Shown: one piece after another, positions 1 through 6,539 of the stretch
Layout of the letters: each line of letters opens with the position of its first letter
Numbering within the stretch: position 1 is the first letter of the stretch
DNA from: Cytophagaceae bacterium
Lineage (GTDB): Bacteria; Bacteroidota; Bacteroidia; Cytophagales; Spirosomataceae
Direction: 5' to 3'
Assembly (NCBI GenBank): GCA_947471105.1
Contig: CANIYB010000052.1
Coordinates: forward strand, 1 to 11,064
Length of the DNA: 11,064 bases
Notes under the pieces: generated by a model
Database searches by the model: none
Told to the model about the DNA's origin: nothing
Seen by the model: only the letters and a program-made list of their open reading frames with translations
Position numbers and translations under genes: made by a program

Positions 1-982
1 CCATGCAAATGGAGAAGTGAATGAGCAGACTTTGGAGAAAATCGCGGCCCAAGTAGCCATCTTGCAACCTAATTATCACATCGTTTTAGTCTCTTCTGGA
101 GCGGTGGCAGCAGGTAAATCCAACATCAAAAATTACAAGGGTACTTTGTCAGAACGTAAAGCAGCGGCGGCGATCGGCAATCCACTTCTGATTGCTAAAT
201 ACAACCATTATTTTCAAAAATACGGAATAGCCATCGCCCAGTCACTCTGTGAAAGACATCATTTTTCGCAAAGAGAGCAGTTTTTACAGTTGAAAGAAAC
301 ATATCAGGAACTTTGGAAAAATGGGGTGATCCCGATTGCCAATGAAAATGACGTGGTGAGTAATGTGGAGTTGAAATTTTCCGACAATGATGAGTTGGCG
401 ACCTTAATTGCCACCGGATTTGGAGCCGAAAAATTGTTAATCAGTACATCCGTTGGCGGTTTATTGGACGAAAAGGGCGAAATCATTCGCCATGTCAAAA
501 AAATCGATTCCGATATTTTATCCGTAGTTAGCAGCGATACTTCCAGTACGGGCTTGGGCGGAATGATTTCTAAATTAACCTTTACCCGACTAGCTTCTAG
601 GTTAGGGATCAAGGTGGTGATATTTGGATTGGAACAAGGCCGCGGAATTATTGATGCTTTAGAAGAAAAGATTGGAACGGTTTTCGAGGCTCAGGAAGCG
701 AGTTTGACCGCGCGCCAAAAATGGTTGGCCACCGGAAGTTTAATCGCCGGAAAAGCTGTTTTGGATAAAGGAGCTGTGAAGGCAATAGGCCAACGAAAAA
801 GTTTACTTTCCGTCGGAGTCATCGAATATCTAGGGGATTTCGACAAAGGAGAAGTGATTGAATTATTGGATATATCTCGCAACCCAGTGGCCATTGCCCG
901 TGCCAGGTGCTCAAAATCCGAACTTCAACAAGCTGTATCAAGCATTGAAGTGGCCCATGCAGATGATATCGTCATCTGGTAG
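1..982 (+). CDS. proB: Glutamate 5-kinase, 5'-truncated by the window edge
   Basis: Glutamate 5-kinase phosphorylates L-glutamate with ATP to L-glutamyl 5-phosphate, the first step of proline synthesis in the cytoplasm. The frame is open from base 2 (codons for H-A-N-G-E-V-N-E-Q), so the GTG at 17 is internal and roughly a dozen or more N-terminal codons, including the first phosphate-binding strand (typically IKIGTNVLT), lie outside. Visible amino-acid kinase motifs are VLVSSGAVAAGK, then IPIANENDVVS followed by KFSDNDELATLIA (glutamate and nucleotide binding), and TGLGGMISKL. The last ~70 residues, from SLLSVGVIEYLGDFDKGEV to the end at DDIVIW, look like the PUA domain found in most ProB proteins. 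The stop is TAG at 980-982. proA is a usual partner but is not downstream here; it could lie upstream. The next gene is secA on the opposite strand. The family assignment is firm. Confidence 0.93.
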   Translation, partial: HANGEVNEQTLEKIAAQVAILQPNYHIVLVSSGAVAAGKSNIKNYKGTLSERKAAAAIGNPLLIAKYNHYFQKYGIAIAQSLCERHHFSQREQFLQLKETYQELWKNGVIPIANENDVVSNVELKFSDNDELATLIATGFGAEKLLISTSVGGLLDEKGEIIRHVKKIDSDILSVVSSDTSSTGLGGMISKLTFTRLASRLGIKVVIFGLEQGRGIIDALEEKIGTVFEAQEASLTARQKWLATGSLIAGKAVLDKGAVKAIGQRKSLLSVGVIEYLGDFDKGEVIELLDISRNPVAIARARCSKSELQQAVSSIEVAHADDIVIW

Positions 983-997
983 ATTGCCTACGCAATC
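982..997. terminator. Small hairpin at the proB/secA tail-to-tail junction
   Basis: A perfect 6-bp inverted repeat (GATTGC at 982-987, loop CTAC, GCAATC at 992-997) sits exactly where the two convergent genes end; it includes the last base of the proB stop and the secA stop lies in the loop region. It is the only structure available in a 5-bp intergenic space and could slow transcription from both sides. No T-run follows on either strand, so it is not a typical intrinsic terminator, and a 6-bp repeat can occur by chance. Confidence 0.25.
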
Positions 998-3900
998 ACC
1001 ACCGCCTTGCCACTCTCCACATCTTGTTCCACCACTTTGTACTTCACATTTTCTTTGGTGCTGCCATCCATGTATTGTACCGTCACGCGCTGATTGCGAT
1101 CCGCAATCTTAATCGCCTGACGCGGTGCTACTCGCTCCACTGACCGTTGGGATGGATCATGATAGTCCATGTCTGAACCACCTTCCGAACCAGAAGCTAA
1201 ACCACCCACCAAAGAAGAAATAGCTTCATCTTTGCTTAATTGGAGTTTTGGTGCCTTTTCCTTGCTAGGTTTTTGAGATTGATTTGTCGATTGTACCTCC
1301 GGGATTTCCGCTTTGATCACAAAACTAATCGTGTCCATATTCACCCTCGCCACAAATCGCTGAAATAAATTCACCGCCTCAAACTTATAAATTAATAAAG
1401 GATCTTTTTGCTCAAATACCGCATTTTGTACCGACTGCTTTAAGTCGTCCATCTCACGTAAATGTTCTTTCCACTCCTGGTCAATTAAAGATAAAGTGAT
1501 GAATTTCTCCATCTCCGTCAGCACTTCTTTGCCGTTTGAATCGATCGTTTTTTGTGCATCCACGACCACGCCGGTGACCATCGCACCATTGGAAATAGGT
1601 ACCTGGATTCCCGAATAACCTTGGCGCTGCGCCTCGCGTGCGACCTCAATCACCTGCTTGCCTATGGCTTCGTTTTTCGACTTATAATGCTGCTCGGCCG
1701 CTAAAAATAATTTCTCTGTCTTCGCATCCGGCGACATTTTATTGAATTCCTCCTCGCCAAACGGCGGCTCCATGCCCAATAACTCAATGACCTTTAACTC
1801 TAATTCCGTATAGCCAGTGTAAGTAGTTGAGATGTCCTGACACACATCAAACAAAATATTGATGATATCCAACGATAATCGCTCGCCCAAAAGTGCATTT
1901 TGCCGACGCTTATAAATCGCATTTCTTTGGTAATTCATCACGTCATCGTATTCTAATAAACGCTTTCGAATCCCAAAGTTATTTTCTTCTACTTTCTTCT
2001 GCGCCCGTTCAATCGACGAAGTAATCATCGAATGCTGAATCACTTCGCCCTCATCCATGCCCAGTCGGTCCATCACCTTCGCAATACGATCCGATCCAAA
2101 TAAACGCATTAAATTATCTTCCAAAGACACAAAAAACTGAGAAGATCCCACGTCGCCTTGTCGGCCTGCGCGACCTCTCAACTGCCTATCCACACGCCTT
2201 GATTCATGGCGCTCAGTACCTATAATAGCCAAACCACCCGCTTCTTTAGACGCCGGACTTAATTTAATATCGGTTCCACGACCTGCCATGTTGGTGGCAA
2301 TCGTCACCTTCCCTGATTGTCCCGCCTCAGCCACAATCTCAGCTTCCCGAGCATGTTGTTTGGCATTCAATACATTATGTTGAATCTTGCGAATATTCAA
2401 CAATCGACTTAATAATTCTGAATTTTCCACGGAAGTAGTACCCACTAAAATAGGTCTTCCTTGGTTCACTAATTCCTGAATTTCTTCCGCCACCGCATTG
2501 TATTTCTCACGCACCGTGCGATACACTTTATCTTCATGGTCATCCCGCTGGATGGGTTTGTTGGTCGGAATCGAAACTACGTCCAACTTATATATCGTCC
2601 AAAATTCCCCAGCTTCTGTTTCCGCTGTACCCGTCATACCCCCTAATTTGTGGTACATACGGAAATAATTTTGAAGGGTAATCGTCGCATAGGTTTGTGA
2701 CGCATCTTCCACATTTACTCCCTCTTTGGCTTCAATCGCCTGATGCAAACCATCTGAATACCGTCGGCCTTCCATCACACGCCCCGTTTGCTCATCCACA
2801 ATCTTCACTTTCCCTTCCACCAAAATATATTCGGTGTCTTTTTCAAACAACGTATATGCCTTAAGCAATTGGTTTACTGTATGTATTCTAGACGCCTTTT
2901 CATTGTAATCGCGAATCAATTGTTCTTTTTGAACCAAACGCTCAGCGTCACTCAAAGAAGTATTTTTTTCGATTTTATTTAAATCAATCGATAAATCAGG
3001 AAGCACAAAAAAGCTAGGATCTTCCGTATTGCCACTCATAAATTCCAATCCCTTTTCGGTCAACTCCACCTGATTGTTCTTTTCTTCAATCGTAAATAAC
3101 AAAGGCTCATCTGCCTGAGGCATTAGTTTTTGATTCTCTGCTAAATAAATCCCTTCTGTGTCGTTCAACAATTGCTTGTTGCCACTTTCCGAAAGAAACT
3201 TGATCAAAGGTTTTGACTTAGGCAATCCTCTAAAGGCCCTAAATAAAGAAAGTCCCCCTTCTTTTTTATCTCCGGCAGCGACTAGTTTTTTCGCTTCGAC
3301 TAAGAAGTTTTGAACGATTTGTTTTTGGGCTTCTACCAATTTATGAATGCGCGGTTGGAATGCCTCGAATTCCTGCTTATCACCCCTAGGAATAGGTCCA
3401 GATATAATTAAAGGCGTTCTGGCGTCATCGATCAACACAGAATCCACCTCATCCACCATGGCAAAATGATGCGGCCTTTGGACTTGATCCTCTAGACTAC
3501 GCGCCATATTATCTCTCAAATAATCAAAACCAAATTCATTGTTGGTACCATAGGTAATATCAGCCATATACGCCGCACGACGTGCTTCGGTATTAGGCTC
3601 ATGCTTATCGATGCAATCTACTTTCAATCCATGAAACTCGAACAATGGCGCATTCCACTCGGAGTCACGTTTCGCCAAATAATCATTTACTGTCACAATA
3701 TGTACTCCACGACCCGCCAACGCATTTAAATAAGTAGGAAGCGTGGACACCAAAGTCTTTCCTTCTCCTGTGCCCATCTCGGAAATTTTTCCTTGATGCA
3801 AGACAATTCCACCGATCAACTGCACATCATAATGCACCATATCCCAGGTGATTTCATTGCCAGCGGCATTCCATTGGTTTAACCAAATCGCTTTGTCGCC

Positions 3901-4353
3901 CTCAATTTTAACATTGGATTTTTTAGCCGCAAGGACTTTGTCGTCCATGGTGGCCGTCACGACCAATTGCTTATTTTCGGTAAATCGCCTAGCTGTTTCT
4001 TTTACCACGGCAAAGGCCTCAGGGAGTATTTCAAGGAGGATAATCTCTAATTGTTGATTGCGATCTTCGGTTAATTTATCAATGGCAACAAAGAATTTTT
4101 CTTTTTCGTCAATGTCCTCCGTGGCCTGACCCTGCTCGTGTAAGGTTTTTATTTCGGAATCGATGTCCGCTAAAAATAATTGAATTCGCTCTTTAAATTC
4201 AGCCGACTTAGCGCGCAAAGCATCATCAGAAATGGAGGCTAATTGGGCAAATGCACTTTTAATTTGATCGACAAGCGGTAAGATAAGCTTGATATCACGA
4301 TCCGATTTAGTGCCAAATATTTTGTAAACGGTTTTGCTTAGTATGGAAAACAT
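988..4353 (-). CDS. secA: Preprotein translocase subunit SecA
   Basis: SecA is the ATPase that drives unfolded preproteins through SecYEG across the inner membrane. The protein has about 1,121 residues from the ATG at 4353 (MFSILSKTVYKIFG). The frame opens further to a TTG at 4401, but those 16 extra residues do not look like SecA. Motifs, numbered from this ATG: Walker A GTGEGKT (~194-200), DEVD Walker B (~301-304), YGTNNEFGFDYLRDNM, MTGTAETEAGEF (~573-584), NMAGRGTD (~688-695), RQLRGRAGRQGD (~723-734), and the helical scaffold SLIDQEWKEHL (~955-965). It is longer than E. coli SecA (901 aa) because of insertions in the N-terminal region and the preprotein cross-linking domain, as is common in Bacteroidota. 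The tail has no CxCx8C[H/C] zinc motif and ends in a basic, beta-rich segment (DRNQRVTVQYMDG to KAVVIA). Upstream of the ATG an AAGGG lies about 13 nt away, a weak ribosome site. The stop is TAG. Confidence 0.97.
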   Translation of the reverse strand: MFSILSKTVYKIFGTKSDRDIKLILPLVDQIKSAFAQLASISDDALRAKSAEFKERIQLFLADIDSEIKTLHEQGQATEDIDEKEKFFVAIDKLTEDRNQQLEIILLEILPEAFAVVKETARRFTENKQLVVTATMDDKVLAAKKSNVKIEGDKAIWLNQWNAAGNEITWDMVHYDVQLIGGIVLHQGKISEMGTGEGKTLVSTLPTYLNALAGRGVHIVTVNDYLAKRDSEWNAPLFEFHGLKVDCIDKHEPNTEARRAAYMADITYGTNNEFGFDYLRDNMARSLEDQVQRPHHFAMVDEVDSVLIDDARTPLIISGPIPRGDKQEFEAFQPRIHKLVEAQKQIVQNFLVEAKKLVAAGDKKEGGLSLFRAFRGLPKSKPLIKFLSESGNKQLLNDTEGIYLAENQKLMPQADEPLLFTIEEKNNQVELTEKGLEFMSGNTEDPSFFVLPDLSIDLNKIEKNTSLSDAERLVQKEQLIRDYNEKASRIHTVNQLLKAYTLFEKDTEYILVEGKVKIVDEQTGRVMEGRRYSDGLHQAIEAKEGVNVEDASQTYATITLQNYFRMYHKLGGMTGTAETEAGEFWTIYKLDVVSIPTNKPIQRDDHEDKVYRTVREKYNAVAEEIQELVNQGRPILVGTTSVENSELLSRLLNIRKIQHNVLNAKQHAREAEIVAEAGQSGKVTIATNMAGRGTDIKLSPASKEAGGLAIIGTERHESRRVDRQLRGRAGRQGDVGSSQFFVSLEDNLMRLFGSDRIAKVMDRLGMDEGEVIQHSMITSSIERAQKKVEENNFGIRKRLLEYDDVMNYQRNAIYKRRQNALLGERLSLDIINILFDVCQDISTTYTGYTELELKVIELLGMEPPFGEEEFNKMSPDAKTEKLFLAAEQHYKSKNEAIGKQVIEVAREAQRQGYSGIQVPISNGAMVTGVVVDAQKTIDSNGKEVLTEMEKFITLSLIDQEWKEHLREMDDLKQSVQNAVFEQKDPLLIYKFEAVNLFQRFVARVNMDTISFVIKAEIPEVQSTNQSQKPSKEKAPKLQLSKDEAISSLVGGLASGSEGGSDMDYHDPSQRSVERVAPRQAIKIADRNQRVTVQYMDGSTKENVKYKVVEQDVESGKAVVIA

Positions 4354-4507
4354 TGTATTTATTCTGCCCTTTTTATCGGGTGGTGAAAAATTAAAACGCA
4401 ATTTACCAATTTGAATTTTTATCCTTGCTATGTTCCACGAATTAATCCAAAAAAAATGCCGTAATCTTTTTTAAATTGTTTTGTTTTGTAGTGAAATATT
4501 AAAATTT
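4354..4507. other. Divergent intergenic spacer between secA and a small membrane protein gene
   Basis: This 154-bp AT-rich spacer must hold the secA promoter on the minus strand and any promoter for the gene at 4508 on the plus strand. It contains an A8 run (4449-4456) and T-rich stretches near 4467-4487. I searched both strands for the Bacteroidota -7 motif TAnnTTTG and found no exact match; the closest are TAAATTGC-type sequences on both strands. No convincing hairpin or riboswitch-like structure was seen. Confidence 0.5.
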
Positions 4508-4987
4508 ATGTCTGAATATCCCGTTCCACCCCGTCGCCCACCACGCAAAAAGTTAAAAATGCCTTTGTTTGGAGGGATGGGAGGCAATAGCAATCAAGGT
4601 CCAAGCACCGACTGGGGAGTTAAAAATTTCACGACCATTATTTTTGTAGTAGGCTGTTTGGGTTTGTTGGCTCAGATTTTTTTACCCAACCTTTGGGCAG
4701 AAAAAATGTATGATTCGAAAAATGAAATTTCGGATATCTCCATCGACGGAGCATTAAGGAAAAAATATACGGATGCGTCTGACCCCAATGAAATTCACTA
4801 TATATTAATTGTTCGGGAGAAAAATGGGGCGAGAAAAAAGTTTGATTTTTACCGAGTGAAACCTAATTTTTTTGATCAAGTCGCGGTACCCCAACGGTTA
4901 TTTAAAACTTCAGGAAGTTTAGATGTGCGGGTCACCAGATTTACCAAACCGGATACCACACTTAAAATCGAATTTTTAGAGGATTAA
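4508..4987 (+). CDS. Hypothetical single-pass membrane protein
   Basis: I do not recognise this 159-residue protein. The frame is open back to a TTG at 4481, but the ATG at 4508 (MSEYPVPPRRPPRKK) is the better start, since the nine extra residues add nothing recognisable. Residues 1-20 are rich in proline, arginine and lysine; a Gly/Asn/Ser-rich stretch follows (21-35); one hydrophobic segment lies at about 41-60 (FTTIIFVVGCLGLLAQIFLP). The remaining ~100 residues are polar, with alternating patterns suggesting beta strands (HYILIVREKNG, SLDVRVTRF, TLKIEFLED). By the positive-inside rule the basic N-terminus is cytoplasmic and the C-terminal domain periplasmic. It is transcribed away from secA and separated by 180 bp from the next gene, so it is probably a single-gene unit. 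Its role is unknown. Confidence 0.75.
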   Translation: MSEYPVPPRRPPRKKLKMPLFGGMGGNSNQGPSTDWGVKNFTTIIFVVGCLGLLAQIFLPNLWAEKMYDSKNEISDISIDGALRKKYTDASDPNEIHYILIVREKNGARKKFDFYRVKPNFFDQVAVPQRLFKTSGSLDVRVTRFTKPDTTLKIEFLED

Positions 4988-5014
4988 GATTTAATTTTCT
5001 AGCATTAAATCAAT

Positions 5015-5045
5015 ATTAAATTTTTTAATTTTTATATTTTTTTTT
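5015..5045 (+). terminator. Possible weak terminator after the small membrane protein gene
   Basis: ATTAAA (5015-5020) and TTTAAT (5024-5029) form a 6-bp A/T-only inverted repeat with a 3-nt loop, followed by a T-rich stretch ending in nine T (5037-5045). The location, 28 bp after the stop codon at 4985-4987, suits a terminator and the T-run is long. The stem has no G-C pair and would be very unstable, so this is a weak candidate. Confidence 0.25.
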
Positions 5046-5089
5046 GATCAGTTTATTGATTATTCGGCAAATAATAATTAAAATTGAAT

Positions 5090-5111
5090 CGTTATAACAT
5101 ATTTTATAACG
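5090..5111. promoter_or_regulatory. Perfect 8-bp inverted repeat, possible operator
   Basis: CGTTATAA (5090-5097) and TTATAACG (5104-5111) are exact reverse complements separated by 6 bp, so the two half-sites lie about 14 bp centre to centre, more than one helical turn. The repeat lies about 57-78 bp upstream of the DUF1800 start, where a regulator could act. It could equally be a hairpin in a leader RNA. No regulator gene in the window points to a ligand or family. Confidence 0.35.
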
Positions 5112-5121
5112 CATCAAAATA

Positions 5122-5150
5122 AGGATTAAAGCGTTTCAGATGCTTATCCT
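5122..5150 (+). promoter_or_regulatory. Imperfect hairpin just upstream of the DUF1800 start
   Basis: AGGAT (5122-5126) pairs with ATCCT (5146-5150) and AAGC (5129-5132) with GCTT (5142-5145), with a 2-nt bulge (T5127, A5128) on one side and a 9-nt apical loop that may partly close. It ends 17 nt before the ATG at 5168, so in a transcript it would sit in the 5' leader near the ribosome landing site. This could affect translation or mRNA stability; it is visible only as sequence symmetry. Confidence 0.25.
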
Positions 5151-5167
5151 ACCCTAAAAAATAAAAT

Positions 5168-6538
5168 ATGCCTGTTTGGAATTCGTCCAATATGAGTCAT
5201 TTATTATCTAGGTCATTGTTTGGTTTTTCCAAAAGTGATTTAACAATGGCTTTAGGTTATAGTACTTTCGCGGATTTTTTAGATAAGACTTTATTGAAGG
5301 ATTCGGCTTTGCCTGCCGCTCCTAATACTTGGGTCACTGCGGTGCCGGCACAGTCGCAACAAGATGATGGAAGCGCCGGAAAGTGGTATACTGAAATGAC
5401 TTCTTGGTGGTATAGCCGCATGGTGAATGAGGGCTTAAATATGCGTGAAAAAATGGTTTTATTTTTTCACAATCATTTTGCCAATGAACGATCCAAGGTT
5501 GCCTATCCTCAAAACATGTATGTTCAAAATCAATTGTTTCGTAAATACGCCTTTGGAAATTTCAAACAATTAGTGAAGGACGTTAGCAAAGATCCTGCGA
5601 TGTTGATCTACTTAGATGGAAATAACAGTAGGGGAGCGGGGCCTAACGAGAATTATGCCCGAGAACTCATGGAGTTATTTACCATGGGGATCGGCAATTA
5701 TACAGAGACTGACATTAAGCAATCAGCTAAAGTGCTTTCAGGTTATCAAGTTTCAGGTCTTACAGCAACATTTGTAGCGTCTCGCTGGTATACGGAAGCT
5801 AGCGTCACGGTGTTTGGAAAAACAGCAAAATTCGATATTAATACATTAGTGGATCATATTTTTGATCAAAAAGCCACGGCTCAATTTATCTGCAGAAAGC
5901 TTTATCAAGAATTTGTGTACTACAAACCTGATGAAGTATTCGTCACTAAAATGGCGGAGGTATTTAGGGCTAATAACTTCGAGATGAAGCCCTTGTTGAA
6001 ATTTTTATTCACTTCAGATGAATTTTATAAAACTGAAATTATTGGAAGTAAAATTAAAAGTCCAACAGAATTATTAGTGGGAAGCGCTAAATTATTGCAA
6101 GTCAAAACACCCGATTTGAATAATTTTTATGAGTTAGCAAGAACCTTGCAAATGCAATTATTCCAACCGCCCAATGTAGCGGGTTGGCCTGGCCAACGGG
6201 AGTGGATTAGCTCCACGACCTATTCATATCGCGGAGGATTCACGGATTCTTTATTGACCGGCAAGCGCTATAATGGAGTAGCGGTAACTTCTAAATTGGA
6301 TCCTATCCCATTTGCAAGAACATTTACTACCTCAGAAAAAGCGAATGAATTTGTGGATGAGATTGTCGGTTTAGCCTTAAGATTCCCCTTATCAGATACA
6401 CGCCGCAAGTTTTTATTGGATACTTTATTGGACGGTACGATTGTCGCCAACTGGAATACCTACACTGCCAATTCAGACGCGCGGGTGAATAAATTTTTAA
6501 AAGCGCTGATGCGATTACCTGAATACCAGCTCTGCTAA
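5168..6538 (+). CDS. DUF1800 family protein
   Basis: This 456-residue protein belongs to the DUF1800 family of uncharacterised function. Family marks are an N-terminal HLLSRSLFGFSKSDL (~11-25), MREKMVLFFHNHFANE (~92-107), the conserved NENYARELMELFTMG (~160-174), SPTELLVGSAKLL (~298-310), and QLFQPPNVAGWPGQREWI (~330-347). The ATG at 5168 is fixed from upstream by an in-frame TAA at 5162-5164; Met9 is a possible alternative. The start context is A-rich with no Shine-Dalgarno. No signal peptide or membrane segment is seen, which is odd because its partner is clearly exported. The stop TAA at 6536-6538 is 1 nt before the DUF1501 ATG, indicating one mRNA and translational coupling. DUF1800 and DUF1501 genes are often paired in Bacteroidota and Planctomycetota, so the two products probably act together. 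The biochemical role is not known. Confidence 0.9.
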   Translation: MPVWNSSNMSHLLSRSLFGFSKSDLTMALGYSTFADFLDKTLLKDSALPAAPNTWVTAVPAQSQQDDGSAGKWYTEMTSWWYSRMVNEGLNMREKMVLFFHNHFANERSKVAYPQNMYVQNQLFRKYAFGNFKQLVKDVSKDPAMLIYLDGNNSRGAGPNENYARELMELFTMGIGNYTETDIKQSAKVLSGYQVSGLTATFVASRWYTEASVTVFGKTAKFDINTLVDHIFDQKATAQFICRKLYQEFVYYKPDEVFVTKMAEVFRANNFEMKPLLKFLFTSDEFYKTEIIGSKIKSPTELLVGSAKLLQVKTPDLNNFYELARTLQMQLFQPPNVAGWPGQREWISSTTYSYRGGFTDSLLTGKRYNGVAVTSKLDPIPFARTFTTSEKANEFVDEIVGLALRFPLSDTRRKFLLDTLLDGTIVANWNTYTANSDARVNKFLKALMRLPEYQLC

Positions 6539-6539
6539 T

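Larger units (their letters stand above)
4988..5167. other. AT-rich intergenic region with several inverted repeats
   Basis: This 180-bp non-coding gap upstream of the DUF1800/DUF1501 pair has three potential structures, listed separately: an AT-only hairpin followed by a T9 run, a perfect 8-bp inverted repeat, and an imperfect hairpin close to the DUF1800 start. There is also a short direct repeat ATTAAAT (5004-5010 and 5015-5021). No exact TAnnTTTG promoter motif was found; a TTGAAT...TATAAC pair (5084-5110, 15-nt spacer) overlaps the 8-bp inverted repeat but is weak. No open frame of note is present. Confidence 0.5.

Noticed and set aside
17..19. GTG as the start of proB
   Set aside because: The frame is open upstream to the window edge and the ProB N-terminal strand and phosphate loop would be missing; the gene is truncated by the window.
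304..612. Minus-strand open frame inside proB (102 codons)
   Set aside because: It is fully antisense to a conserved kinase domain, has no recognisable motifs and no start context.
858..1112. Plus-strand frame across the proB/secA junction (84 codons)
   Set aside because: It overlaps the 3' ends of two confirmed genes; the product is Pro/Cys/His-rich and low in complexity, typical of a shadow frame.
2788..2982. Plus-strand frame within secA (64 codons)
   Set aside because: It is antisense to conserved SecA coding sequence with no domain signature.
4354..4401. TTG at 4401 as the secA start
   Set aside because: The 16 extra residues (beginning RFNFSPPDKK) are not SecA-like, and the ATG at 4353 begins a typical SecA N-terminus.
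4481..4507. TTG at 4481 as the start of the small membrane protein
   Set aside because: The ATG at 4508 is a stronger start; the upstream segment lies in AT-rich spacer and adds no recognisable feature.
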